Part shown: positions 22,137 to 30,268 of the stretch, one piece after another | How positions within the stretch are numbered: the first letter of the stretch is position 1 | Layout: every line of letters begins with the position of its first letter | Notes under the pieces: generated by a model | Told to the model about the DNA's origin: nothing | The model's input: the letters and a program-made list of their open reading frames with translations, nothing else | Databases searched by the model: none | Assembly: GCA_018065085.1 (NCBI GenBank) | Contig: JAGHUA010000028.1 | Coordinates: forward strand, 1 to 60,628 | DNA: 60,628 nucleotides | Direction of reading: 5' to 3' | Origin: Candidatus Liminaster caballi | GTDB lineage: Bacteria > Bacteroidota > Bacteroidia > Bacteroidales > UBA3663 | Program-made: the position numbers and the translations under genes

Positions 22137-23411
22137 TTAGAATTCATCGATGTCATAGACAATTGATGCCTTATAGTATAGATAGACACGGGCACGTGCC
22201 TGCTTTGCCTCCTCGACGGTCAGGCAGCAACGCACAGGAGCCGTGAGATAATAGAGGGCCTCGCGCAAGGTGTGGTTCTCTTCGAGGAAAGCATAGTATG
22301 TAGTTGGCACGCCATTTTTTTTGGTGGTTATCACCATCTCAAAGCTTGATGTGATGCCCTTAAGATCAGTAGGCACAGCCAGATAGAATGCCGAACCCCA
22401 TGAACGTCCGTTGGCAGAGAGGTCGTAATCGGCTACGGACTTTGTGATATTGACTGTCTTGATAGGATCACCCGTGAGGGTTATGACATAATATTTGGGG
22501 TCATCAGTTTCGAGAGTGGTGACCACGCCCGTCTGCACATTGAGATATGATTTGGTAAGGTCATTATGCTTGCCATTGTCTTTGACATGGACATCAGTAA
22601 TCTTAATACTTGTGATGATGCCGCCATCGAGTTCGTCGGTCAGGGTCTTTGTGGCATCAGCATTGACCAATGAGATGCGCACGATGGCCTCTTTATTGTC
22701 GAGCACCACATACTCATCTTCTCCATGTGGATGGTCGAATGGAACCAAACCGTCATTATCATTATAGGTATAACCTCTGTCATTGGCATTGCACGACGGC
22801 TTAGGCATATTGTCACTCAGCACAAGCTTGGCATTCTTCTCGGCATTATCATCCACAGGAGTTACCTTGCCATGAGCATAACCCCATGCATACTGGAAGT
22901 TGCCCAATGTTGCGAGCGTTCCGTTCTGATCTGTGAATGTGAGCGTCTGTGTGTCTGGATTCTTTGGGTCGTAGCCGAACCTATCGCCAGGATAAAGAAC
23001 GGCAAAATCTGCTTCATCACCGTCTGCCCACTGGAGTTCCGTCTCATATCCAAACTCGCCAAAGCAGACATTCGACATACCGTCAGCCGAGAGACAATAC
23101 AGTTGCAGCGGACCGTCGCCCAATGTGCGATCTTTAAATGTCTGCTGTCCGTTTTTCACAACGCCCATAGGTCCATAGAGTGCCAACTGATCGCCAGCCG
23201 ACCAGCAAACCTTGAGTCCATCCAAAGCACGGTCTTTGAATGACGTACGTGTACCATCATCACCTGACGGAGTGATCACACCCATCCGGACATCGAAGTT
23301 GCGCGGATGGTCGCCATGCTTCTTTGGCATCACATCCTCAATGCTACCGAAATGGCACGAGGAGAGCATCAGCAGGCTCAGGACGAGGATTAAACAATCT
23401 TTTGTATTCAT
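22137..23411 (-). CDS. Fimbrillin family lipoprotein (Mfa-like, 424 aa)
   Basis: MNTKDCLILVLSLLMLSSC is a typical lipoprotein signal with the lipid-bearing Cys at 19. The motif 'DDGTRTSFKDRALDG' followed by 'VCWSAGDQLALYGP' is the signature of the fimbrillin-like family ('TRT.F......W..GD.+.+'), in which these proteins form short surface fimbriae or fimbria-associated components. The rest is beta-rich, with a C-terminal 'LREALYYLTAPVRC' strand region. It is the second gene of the operon, 18 bp after the first lipoprotein gene. Role as a fimbrial subunit is inferred from family and context. Confidence 0.75.
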   Translation of the reverse strand: MNTKDCLILVLSLLMLSSCHFGSIEDVMPKKHGDHPRNFDVRMGVITPSGDDGTRTSFKDRALDGLKVCWSAGDQLALYGPMGVVKNGQQTFKDRTLGDGPLQLYCLSADGMSNVCFGEFGYETELQWADGDEADFAVLYPGDRFGYDPKNPDTQTLTFTDQNGTLATLGNFQYAWGYAHGKVTPVDDNAEKNAKLVLSDNMPKPSCNANDRGYTYNDNDGLVPFDHPHGEDEYVVLDNKEAIVRISLVNADATKTLTDELDGGIITSIKITDVHVKDNGKHNDLTKSYLNVQTGVVTTLETDDPKYYVITLTGDPIKTVNITKSVADYDLSANGRSWGSAFYLAVPTDLKGITSSFEMVITTKKNGVPTTYYAFLEENHTLREALYYLTAPVRCCLTVEEAKQARARVYLYYKASIVYDIDEF

Positions 23412-23429
23412 AGGGCATTATTTATCATT

Positions 23430-24428
23430 TCATAATTCAGCAATGCCTGCCACTGATGAGGCAGGAATATCATTTTCATCGAAATAGCATCGCACAGGTT
23501 CGGTGACATAGCTGCCGCCAAGACGCATGACGGTGGGCTGCAGACGACCATAGAGCATATAAGGCTCGGTGCCGATGGTGCCTGACACCGTGACACGCAG
23601 TGACAGACGGGCAGTATCGGCCGAACAGATGAAAGGCAGAGCCACATCACACGACGATCCTACGCCGGGTTCGTCGATGAGCAGTTTGCGGCTCATATCG
23701 TAACCGTCGTCCTCGGCAAGCTTGACATAACGATGGGCTTCATACGAACGCGAGAACATTCTGTTGGCAGGATTGAGCACAACAGCATCGAAGACCTGAC
23801 CCTCGTCGGCATATTCTGAGATGACGATGCTGGTGATGCTGTACGGACGACCGTATGCGAAACTGATCTGTGCGAACTTCTCGCGCAATGACATGCAGCC
23901 CTCCGAATCGGTCATCACCAATCGGAGAAGTGAATAGCAAGGACGGAGCACAACAGGCTCGTCGCTTGCCACTATCCTACCCTGAAAACTTTGTGAAATG
24001 CTATTTGCCATGAAAGAGGCATGGCGATAATCGAACTTCTCGGCTATGCGGCTGAGAGTTCCGTCCTGTCCGGAGTAATCGAGAAGCACGGCTTCGGTGT
24101 TGGAGGTATCTTTGCTAACATATTCGTACGGAGCGAACGCTGCCATGAGCACCTCGGCACCATTGGCAATGACAGAGGTCATGCTGCCTTCGTAGAGAGA
24201 GGAATCGGCGGAATTGGGAAGAAGCTGAACGGGAAGTTCCGGACCTGCACCCATCAATGCCACAGATCCGCTGACGCTGCCGTCTGTCTGAAGGCTGATG
24301 ATGAAATCACGTTCCACATCTGAATATGTAGGTGCATCATCAGAGCCGGTGCTGCACGATGTCAGCGCCCGAATGGCAAATGCCACGGCATACATAGTAA
24401 AGATCTGTATGCTGGTGTTTGATTTCAT
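23430..24428 (-). CDS. Putative fimbrial lipoprotein, first gene of the surface operon (332 aa)
   Basis: The start at 24428 (MKSNTSIQIFTMYAVAFAI) gives a lipoprotein signal ending 'RALTSC'. An ATG 42 bases upstream would put charged residues before it. After the lipobox, 'ERDFIISLQTDG' and 'YSLLRLVMTDSEG' look like strands of the two beta-sandwich domains of fimbrillin or FimB/Mfa2-like proteins, and the end 'GGSYVTEPVRCYFDE' is typical of such C-terminal strands. It lacks any enzyme motif. As the promoter-proximal gene it may encode an anchor or assembly component. Family assignment is moderate. Confidence 0.6.
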   Translation of the reverse strand: MKSNTSIQIFTMYAVAFAIRALTSCSTGSDDAPTYSDVERDFIISLQTDGSVSGSVALMGAGPELPVQLLPNSADSSLYEGSMTSVIANGAEVLMAAFAPYEYVSKDTSNTEAVLLDYSGQDGTLSRIAEKFDYRHASFMANSISQSFQGRIVASDEPVVLRPCYSLLRLVMTDSEGCMSLREKFAQISFAYGRPYSITSIVISEYADEGQVFDAVVLNPANRMFSRSYEAHRYVKLAEDDGYDMSRKLLIDEPGVGSSCDVALPFICSADTARLSLRVTVSGTIGTEPYMLYGRLQPTVMRLGGSYVTEPVRCYFDENDIPASSVAGIAEL

Positions 24429-24499
24429 TCCGTTAATAATCGTTCGTTTAGTTAGGTATCTTTCGTGCAAGTGTATATACGCGTGGTATAAGATGTGCG

Positions 24500-24507
24500 C
24501 AAAGATA
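24500..24507 (-). promoter_or_regulatory. Promoter of the fimbrillin/adhesin operon (-7 element TATCTTTG)
   Basis: On the minus strand TATCTTTG matches the Bacteroidetes -7 consensus TAnnTTTG. The predicted start of transcription is near 24494, about 66 bases before the first start codon. No good -33 TTTG is visible about 20 bp upstream, so activation by another factor is possible. The 42-bp repeat array begins less than 100 bp further upstream. Confidence 0.6.
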
Positions 24508-24600
24508 CGAAAAATCTCGCTACTAACGGATATAAAATCTTATAAAACTACCACAAATTATATTAAGAATATACTTATTGACATTTGAGTATAGCAAAAC

Positions 24601-24916
24601 CATTTCCTAAGAGTTGGGAAATACTCAGAACATTGTTCCCAGCATTTCCTAAGACTTGGGAAGTCGTTAGAACATTGTTCCAGGCATTTCCTAAGAGTTG
24701 GGGAGTCGTCAGAACATTGTTCCCAGCATTTCCTAAGACTTGGGAAGTCGCCAGAACATTGTTCCCGGCATTTCCTAAGACTTGGGAAGTCGCCAGAACA
24801 TTGTTCCAGGCATTTCCTAAGACTTGGGAAGTCGCCAGAACATTATTCTCAGCATTTCCTAAGACTTGGGAAGTCGCCAGAACATTGTTTCCGGCATTTC
24901 TTAAGACTTGGAAGAG
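24601..24916. repeat. Array of about 7.5 copies of a 42-bp repeat with a palindromic core
   Basis: Units start at 24601, 24643, 24685, 24727, 24769, 24811 and 24853, each 42 bp, plus a partial unit from 24895. Every unit contains CATTTCCTAAG(A/G)(C/G)TTGGG followed by AA or GA. This is a near-palindrome able to form a 7-bp hairpin (UUCCUAA/UUGGGAA, one G-U) or to bind a dimeric protein. The last units are almost identical and the first more diverged. The partial unit overlaps the 3' end of the helicase gene. The same family occurs at 97-181, on the far side of the surface operon. There are no variable spacers, so it is not CRISPR. Confidence 0.9.
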
Positions 24917-26208
24917 CTTTTTGCTTTAGCAGAGGTACGTTTGCGACCCTGCGAACGGCCATGAGGCTTTCGCTGACCTTCCCTACGAGCCTGTAAAGCA
25001 GGAACTTCGACATTGCAGCCGCCAAGTTCCTCTGGGACGGCAATACGATCAAGTTTCTTCTCAAGGAAATGCTCCAACTGAGCGTATTTCTGCATCTCGC
25101 GACGATCGTTGGCCGACACGAAAGTGACCGACTCGCCATCGGCATCGGCACGGGCAGTTCGTCCGACACGATGCACATAATCCTCAGGGTCGTGAGTCAT
25201 ATCGAAATTGATGACCAGCTGAATGCCGCTGATGTCGATGCCTCGGCTGACGATATCGGTGGCAACAAGGACGTTGATACGACCCGCCTTGAAAGCATTC
25301 ATAACGTCTTCGCGCTCTCGCTGTTCGAGGTCACTATGCATCGCCGCAACCGCAAATCCTTTCTTGCGCAGCGAAAGCAGCACATCCTTGACTTTCAGTT
25401 TTTTCGACACAAAGACCACAACGCGCTTATCGGGATTGTGAAGCAGTTCGTCGCGCACAAATCCGTCGGGTTTGCCGCTGAAGAACTGACGCAACACACG
25501 AATGACCATATCAACCTTCTGCGGCTCGTAGCAGATACACACCTGCTGATGGATTTTGTCGGCAGGCTTCGACACGGCAATCTTGACCATCGTCGGCTGC
25601 CACATGATGGCTTCAGCGAGGCGCTGCGTCTTGGGCGGCATGGTGGCGGAATAGAGAATCTTCTGGCAATCGGAAGGCAGGAGTTTGGCAATCTGCATGA
25701 TGTCGTCGTAGAAACCCATATCGAGCATACGGTCGGCTTCGTCGAGCACGAAGAAAGCCACCTGGCTGAGATCGACGTAACCGAGGTTAATGTGGCTCAG
25801 AAGACGTCCAGGCGTGGCAATGACCACATCAGCGCCACGCTGCAGGCCCTGTTTCTGTTCGGCAAAATCGCGTCCCTCACCGCCGCCATACACAGCCACG
25901 CTGCTGGCATCGACATAGTAGGAGAAACCCTGCATCTGCTGGTCGATCTGCTGTGCCAGTTCGCGTGTCGGAGCCATGATCACACAATTGATGGCATCGG
26001 TGGGATAACGATAGCGGTTGAGGTTGCTGAGGATAGGCAGCAGATATGCGGCAGTTTTGCCCGTACCTGTCTGAGCCACAGCGATTACGTCATCGCCAGC
26101 CAAGACGGGCGGAATGGCCTGTTCCTGTACGGGTGTGCATTCGTTGTAATGCATAAACTCAAGGGCCTGCATCACGCCCTCATCGAGGTCAAGTTCGTTG
26201 AATGTCAT
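24901..26208 (-). CDS. DEAD-box ATP-dependent RNA helicase (RhlE/DeaD-like)
   Basis: 435 residues with all core motifs in order: Q-motif region near 'CTPVQEQAIP', Walker A 'AQTGTGKT', 'PTRELA', 'TPGRL', 'DEAD' in 'FVLDEADRMLDMGF', 'SATMP', and in the second RecA domain 'VATDIVSRGIDI' and 'HRVGRTAR'. The tail is a basic, disordered stretch (RREGQRKPHGRSQGRKRTSA...) suited to RNA binding. The enzyme would unwind RNA duplexes in ribosome assembly, mRNA decay or cold adaptation. It lies 62 bp downstream of the TatD-like gene and may be co-transcribed. The stop codon and last few codons coincide with the partial eighth unit of the 42-bp repeat, so the repeat has replaced or extended the native 3' end. 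Confidence 0.93.
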   Translation of the reverse strand: MTFNELDLDEGVMQALEFMHYNECTPVQEQAIPPVLAGDDVIAVAQTGTGKTAAYLLPILSNLNRYRYPTDAINCVIMAPTRELAQQIDQQMQGFSYYVDASSVAVYGGGEGRDFAEQKQGLQRGADVVIATPGRLLSHINLGYVDLSQVAFFVLDEADRMLDMGFYDDIMQIAKLLPSDCQKILYSATMPPKTQRLAEAIMWQPTMVKIAVSKPADKIHQQVCICYEPQKVDMVIRVLRQFFSGKPDGFVRDELLHNPDKRVVVFVSKKLKVKDVLLSLRKKGFAVAAMHSDLEQREREDVMNAFKAGRINVLVATDIVSRGIDISGIQLVINFDMTHDPEDYVHRVGRTARADADGESVTFVSANDRREMQKYAQLEHFLEKKLDRIAVPEELGGCNVEVPALQARREGQRKPHGRSQGRKRTSAKAKSSSKS

Positions 26209-26270
26209 TTAGGATGTTTGGTGTTATTTGTTTTTGTCTCGTCGCCCGGATTGCCAAACGACCGCTAACG

Positions 26271-26828
26271 TCAGTCGCTCTCGCGGAAAAGCCTGTCGGG
26301 AGGCACAATTCCGGGCACTTCGGGGTTGAAATGTTCGCCAAGGGAGAGACAGAAGCCCTGAGCGACCAACTGGCGTGCAAGAACAGGTCCTTTGCGAAAT
26401 CCGTGAATAACCAGCGGACAGCCCTGAACGTATGCTTCGCACGCTCCGCCATTCTTCCACACCTGACGCACACATTGCTGTAATTCAGCCCAATGGCCCA
26501 CGCAATGGATGATTGTCATCAGTTTTAGCCTTTGGGCAACAGCAAGCGAATAAACGAACGCTTCGACCTGAAGGCGAAGAGGAGTGGTGCAATGGCTATC
26601 CAACCCGCATTCGCCTATGCCCATCAGCATCGGAGAACCCGAACACAGGGCAAGTGCCTCATCGAACTCCGAAATGGAACTCTCAGTGATGTGCCACGGA
26701 TGGAGTGAGAGCGAAAACGGAGTGTCGCCCACCATGGGATCGCGACTCAGGACGGCAGGCGGCTCGACCGACAGCATCGCATCGCTGCGACCTGGCGTGT
26801 GGGTGTGGATATCAGTCAGCATTTGCAT
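26271..26828 (-). CDS. Short TatD-family metal-dependent hydrolase
   Basis: 185 residues (or 183 from the ATG at 26822). Metal-binding motifs of the TatD amidohydrolase fold are present: 'DIHTHTP' at the N-terminus, 'SLHPWH', 'GIGECGLD', 'IIHCVG' and 'VIHGFRKGP'. Family members are putative nucleases or deoxyribonucleases. The C-terminus stops at 'DRLFRESD', where relatives continue from '(L)ETD' for about 20 more residues. The Asp is kept, but the end is shortened or frameshifted. The predicted -7 element at 26847-26840 leaves only about 5-11 bases of leader, so the mRNA may be nearly leaderless. Confidence 0.78.
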   Translation of the reverse strand: MQMLTDIHTHTPGRSDAMLSVEPPAVLSRDPMVGDTPFSLSLHPWHITESSISEFDEALALCSGSPMLMGIGECGLDSHCTTPLRLQVEAFVYSLAVAQRLKLMTIIHCVGHWAELQQCVRQVWKNGGACEAYVQGCPLVIHGFRKGPVLARQLVAQGFCLSLGEHFNPEVPGIVPPDRLFRESD

Positions 26829-26839
26829 AATTATCGTTG

Positions 26840-26872
26840 CAAAGATAATGAATAATCGCGAATTTCGGCAAA
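26840..26872 (-). promoter_or_regulatory. Promoter of the TatD-like/helicase genes
   Basis: Minus strand: TTTG at 26872-26869, 21 bp, then TATCTTTG at 26847-26840. It fits the Bacteroidetes sigma-ABfr consensus. Transcription would start near 26833, almost at the start codon. Confidence 0.6.
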
Positions 26873-26949
26873 AAATGACCGATTTTTATGTTCAACAACA
26901 CATTTTGTCTGCAAATTTGGCCGTTTTGACAAATAAATATCACCAAAAT

Positions 26950-26980
26950 TTTGTTAATTGAACGAAAATATGTATATTTG
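26950..26980 (+). promoter_or_regulatory. Promoter of the DUF4332 gene
   Basis: TTTG at 26950-26953, 19 bp, TATATTTG at 26973-26980: a near-perfect Bacteroidetes promoter. The untranslated leader to the ATG at 27042 is about 55 bases and A-rich just before the start. Confidence 0.75.
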
Positions 26981-27041
26981 CGGCGTAAAAGGTACAAACA
27001 GAAAACCAATTCTAATACAAACAATTAAAAACATTACAAAA

Positions 27042-27449
27042 ATGGCTTACAAAGTAGAACAGATCGAAGGCGTAGGTGCAGTCTATGCAGAGAAGTTGAA
27101 CGCTGCAGGCGTTAAGACAGTTGAGCAGCTGCTCGCAAAGTGCGCTACTCCTAAAGGCCGCGAGGCTCTCGCTGAGGAGACCGGTATCGGCTCGGCTTAC
27201 ATCCTGAAGTGGACCAACCACGCTGACCTGATGCGCATCAAGGGCATCGCCGGCCAGTTTGCAGAGCTCCTTGAGGCTGCAGGCGTTGACACTGTAAAGG
27301 AACTGAAGCACCGCGTACCTGCCAACCTTCAGGCTAAGATGGAGGAGGTGAACGCTGCCAAGAACCTCTGCAACCGCACTCCTGCCGTTAAGGAAGTTGT
27401 GAAGTGGGTGGAGCAGGCTAAGGTGCTCGAAGCTGTTGTTACCTACTAA
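27042..27449 (+). CDS. DUF4332 helix-hairpin-helix protein (135 aa)
   Basis: The start ATG at 27042 follows an A-rich tract (ACATTACAAAA). An upstream in-frame ATG at 26958 lies before the promoter's -7 element and is rejected. The protein 'MAYKVEQIEGVGAVYAEKLN...' has two successive helix-hairpin-helix-like motifs, 'IEGVGAVYAEKLNAAGVKTV' and 'IKGIAGQFAELLEAAGVDTV'. This is the usual DUF4332 arrangement, also seen in DNA-binding HhH folds. It is cytoplasmic, without a signal peptide. The gene stands alone between a strong promoter and a strong terminator, with codon use suggesting high expression. Its function is unknown; nucleic-acid binding is a guess from the HhH motifs. Confidence 0.88.
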   Translation: MAYKVEQIEGVGAVYAEKLNAAGVKTVEQLLAKCATPKGREALAEETGIGSAYILKWTNHADLMRIKGIAGQFAELLEAAGVDTVKELKHRVPANLQAKMEEVNAAKNLCNRTPAVKEVVKWVEQAKVLEAVVTY

Positions 27450-27468
27450 TCATATCTCTGCACACATA

Positions 27469-27502
27469 AAAATGCTTCTGCCGTGTCAGGCAGAGGCATT
27501 TT
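27469..27502 (+). terminator. Rho-independent terminator after the DUF4332 gene
   Basis: AAAATGCTTCTGCC (27469-27482) pairs with GGCAGAGGCATTTT (27489-27502) around a 6-base loop, with one G-U pair. The T-rich arm and following TTA form the tail. Confidence 0.85.
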
Positions 27503-27541
27503 ATGATTTACGATTTCAGAATTTTACGATTTACAATTATA
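27501..27541. repeat. A/T-rich 'TTTACGATTT' repeats before parC
   Basis: Contains TTTACGATTT, TTTTACGATTTAC and close variants in tandem, ending three bases before the parC start codon. The same family, in either orientation, precedes sufD, tyrS and the ABC-F gene. Confidence 0.6.
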
Positions 27542-27544
27542 TTG

Positions 27545-30268
27545 ATGCGCGAAGACGAAGAACTTGAACTGAACGGAAACGATATCGAAAACACAAATGG
27601 AAATGACAACAATGACAATGACAACGATATCGAAAACGTGAACGACAACGAGGAGGTGCTGGAAGACGGCAACGGATACAAGCCACACAACGACGATGAT
27701 GTGAGCGACGATAAGGTGCACCATCTGGGCGGAATGTACCAGAACTGGTTTCTTGACTACGCTTCGTACGTAATCCTTGAACGAGCAGTGCCGCATGTGC
27801 TGGACGGTTTGAAACCCGTGCAGCGCCGTATCCTGCATGCCATGAACGTCATCGACGACGGACGCTTCAACAAGGTGGCCAACATCGTGGGTCAGACAAT
27901 GCAGTATCACCCTCACGGCGATGCCTCGATCGGTGATGCTCTCGTACAGATGGGCCAGAAAGACCTTCTCATCGACACTCAGGGTAACTGGGGCAACATC
28001 CTGACGGGCGACTCGGCAGCCGCTCCACGTTACATTGAGGCAAGACTCTCGAAATTCGCGCTCGAAGTATTGTTCAACAACAAGATCACGAAGTGGCAGA
28101 TGTCGTATGACGGCCGCAAGAAGGAACCTATCAACCTGCCTGTCAAGTTCCCATTGCTCCTGGCTCAGGGCGTGGAAGGCATCGCCGTAGGCCTTTCGAG
28201 CAAGATACTGCCGCACAACTTCAACGAGATCATCGACGCCGCCATCGCATATCTGAGAAACGAGGAATTCCAGCTCTACCCTGACTTCCCGACAGGCGGA
28301 CTCATCGACGTGAGCCGCTATCACGACGGACAGCGCGGCGGCCAGATCAAGATTCGCAGCCGCATCGAAAAGATCGATCAGAAGACCTTGCGCATCCTCG
28401 ACGTTCCGTTCGGCAAGACCACCGACTCGCTGCTCGAATCAATAAAGAAGGCCAACGACAAGGGTAAGATCAAGATACGCAAGTTTGAGGACTTCACAGC
28501 CGACCACGCAGAGATTGTGGTGCATCTGATGCCTGGCGTATCGAGCGACAAGACCATCGACGCCCTCTATGCATTCACCGACTGCGAGGTGTCGGTGTCG
28601 CCAAACTGCTGCGTGATCAGCGATCGCAAGCCTCTGTTCCTCACCGTGAGCGAGGTGCTGCGCCGCTCGGTGGACAGCACTAAAGACGTGCTCAGAGCCG
28701 AACTGGAAATCAACCGCAACGAGCTGCTCGAACACCTTATGACCTGCTCGCTCGAAAAAATCTTCATCGAGGAACGCATTTATAAAGATAAGGAATATGA
28801 GGAGGCCAAGGACATTGACACAGCCCTCAGCCACATCGACAGACGTCTGGAACCATATAAGCCGACCTTCGTGCGCGAAGTGACTCGCGACGACCTGCTC
28901 CACCTTGAGGACATCAAGATGGCACGAATCCATAAGTTCAGCAGCCAGAAGGCCGAGGAGGACATCGCCGCAACGAAGAAGAAGATCAAGGAGATCGAGA
29001 AGAACCTCAAGCACCTGACCGACTACACCATCAGATGGTACGAACACCTCAAGGAGAAGTTCGGCAAAGACAAGAAGCGCATGACCGAGATCAGAAGCTT
29101 CGACTCGGTGGACGCATCGAAAGTCATCGAATCGAACCTGAAGCTCTATCACAACCCGGACGACGGATTTATCGGCACAGGACTCAAGCCGTCGGAATCG
29201 ACATTCATCTGCAACTGTTCGGAGATCGACGAAATACTTATCATCTATCGCAGCGGACAGTATAAGGTGGTGAAGGTGGCCGACAAGATCTTTGTCGATA
29301 AGGACGTCATCTATATCAACATCTACCGCAAGAGCGACCAGCGCACAATATACAACGTGGTGTATCGCGACGGCAAGGGCTCGATGGCGCCATACTACAT
29401 CAAGCGCTTCAACATCACGTCGGTGCAGCGTGACAAGGTCTATGACCTGACCCTGGGCAATCCGGGCAGTCGCATCGCCTACATGTCGGCCAACCTGAAT
29501 GGCGAGGCAGAGGTATTGCGCATCACCATCAAGAGCCTTAACAAAGAGGCAAGGACAAAGAGCTTCGAACGCGATTTCGCCGAGATTCCTATCCGCGGAC
29601 GAGGCACCAAGGGCCTGCTGCTGACACGCGCAGACGTTCAGAAGATCACCGTGAAGGAACGCGGCGGTTCGACCCTCGGCGGACGTCCGGTATGGTGGGA
29701 CGGCGATGTGCATCGAATCAACTACGACAAGCAGGGCAAGTATCTGGGCGAGTTCCTGGGCGACGACAAGATCCTGGTGGTGCTCGACAACTACGAGTAC
29801 TATCTCTCGACCTTCGACGAGACAAACCACTATGAACCAAACATCCTGCGCATCGAGAAATATGATCCTAACAAGGTGTGGACCATGGTGATGCGCGACT
29901 GGGAGACTCAGCTGCACAACCTCAAGCGCTCGACACTCGAAGCCAAGGCTACACGACAGAACATGCTGGGCGACAGCAAGCGTTTCAGCATGGAATATCT
30001 CACCGACACGCCTTTCCCTCGCATCAAGGTGACCTTTGCCAAGCCGGATGACTTCCGCGAACCGATCGAGATCGATGCCGAACAGTTCATACAGGTGAAG
30101 AGCGTGGCTACCAAGGGCAAGAAGGTGGCCAACTGGAAGGTGGCAACGATCGAAGAACTGGAACCTGTGCGTGTGCCTGAAGAGAACACGAACAACAACG
30201 AAAACGCGAACGAAAACGATAACAATGATGAGGCGGAAACTCCTGCTGACCCTGAGTCTCTGTTCTGA
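27545..30268 (+). CDS. parC: DNA topoisomerase IV subunit A (ParC-type)
   Basis: 907 residues from the ATG at 27545; a longer reading would start inside the A/T repeats. The breakage-reunion domain is clear: 'RAVPHVLDGLKPVQRRIL', 'YHPHGDASIGDALV', and the catalytic tyrosine in 'APRYIEARL'. A C-terminal beta-pinwheel-like part follows without a clear GyrA box, which favours ParC over GyrA. With ParE it would decatenate daughter chromosomes; no parE is in this window. Both ends carry unusual Asn/Asp/Glu-rich low-complexity tracts (about residues 8-50 and the last 30). The position aligned to the quinolone hot-spot serine of E. coli GyrA is Ala, probably natural for this lineage. The stop overlaps the next gene by 41 bases. 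Confidence 0.9.
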   Translation: MREDEELELNGNDIENTNGNDNNDNDNDIENVNDNEEVLEDGNGYKPHNDDDVSDDKVHHLGGMYQNWFLDYASYVILERAVPHVLDGLKPVQRRILHAMNVIDDGRFNKVANIVGQTMQYHPHGDASIGDALVQMGQKDLLIDTQGNWGNILTGDSAAAPRYIEARLSKFALEVLFNNKITKWQMSYDGRKKEPINLPVKFPLLLAQGVEGIAVGLSSKILPHNFNEIIDAAIAYLRNEEFQLYPDFPTGGLIDVSRYHDGQRGGQIKIRSRIEKIDQKTLRILDVPFGKTTDSLLESIKKANDKGKIKIRKFEDFTADHAEIVVHLMPGVSSDKTIDALYAFTDCEVSVSPNCCVISDRKPLFLTVSEVLRRSVDSTKDVLRAELEINRNELLEHLMTCSLEKIFIEERIYKDKEYEEAKDIDTALSHIDRRLEPYKPTFVREVTRDDLLHLEDIKMARIHKFSSQKAEEDIAATKKKIKEIEKNLKHLTDYTIRWYEHLKEKFGKDKKRMTEIRSFDSVDASKVIESNLKLYHNPDDGFIGTGLKPSESTFICNCSEIDEILIIYRSGQYKVVKVADKIFVDKDVIYINIYRKSDQRTIYNVVYRDGKGSMAPYYIKRFNITSVQRDKVYDLTLGNPGSRIAYMSANLNGEAEVLRITIKSLNKEARTKSFERDFAEIPIRGRGTKGLLLTRADVQKITVKERGGSTLGGRPVWWDGDVHRINYDKQGKYLGEFLGDDKILVVLDNYEYYLSTFDETNHYEPNILRIEKYDPNKVWTMVMRDWETQLHNLKRSTLEAKATRQNMLGDSKRFSMEYLTDTPFPRIKVTFAKPDDFREPIEIDAEQFIQVKSVATKGKKVANWKVATIEELEPVRVPEENTNNNENANENDNNDEAETPADPESLF

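Noticed and set aside
24601..24916. CRISPR array
   Set aside because: Whole units are repeated head to tail without unique spacers, and no cas genes are present.
24585..24929. An open frame of 114 codons through the repeat array (14-residue repeats 'FPKTWEVARTLFPA')
   Set aside because: It is open only because the unit length (42 bp) is a multiple of three. There is no signal for translation, and the units are palindromic DNA, so it is treated as a repeat array, not a protein.
25069..26268. Antisense frame of 399 codons opposite the DEAD-box helicase
   Set aside because: The helicase motifs are complete on the minus strand; the antisense product has no recognisable features.
28439..29917. 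Long antisense frame of 492 codons opposite parC
   Set aside because: It is a shadow of the parC coding frame with no homology, start signal or promoter.
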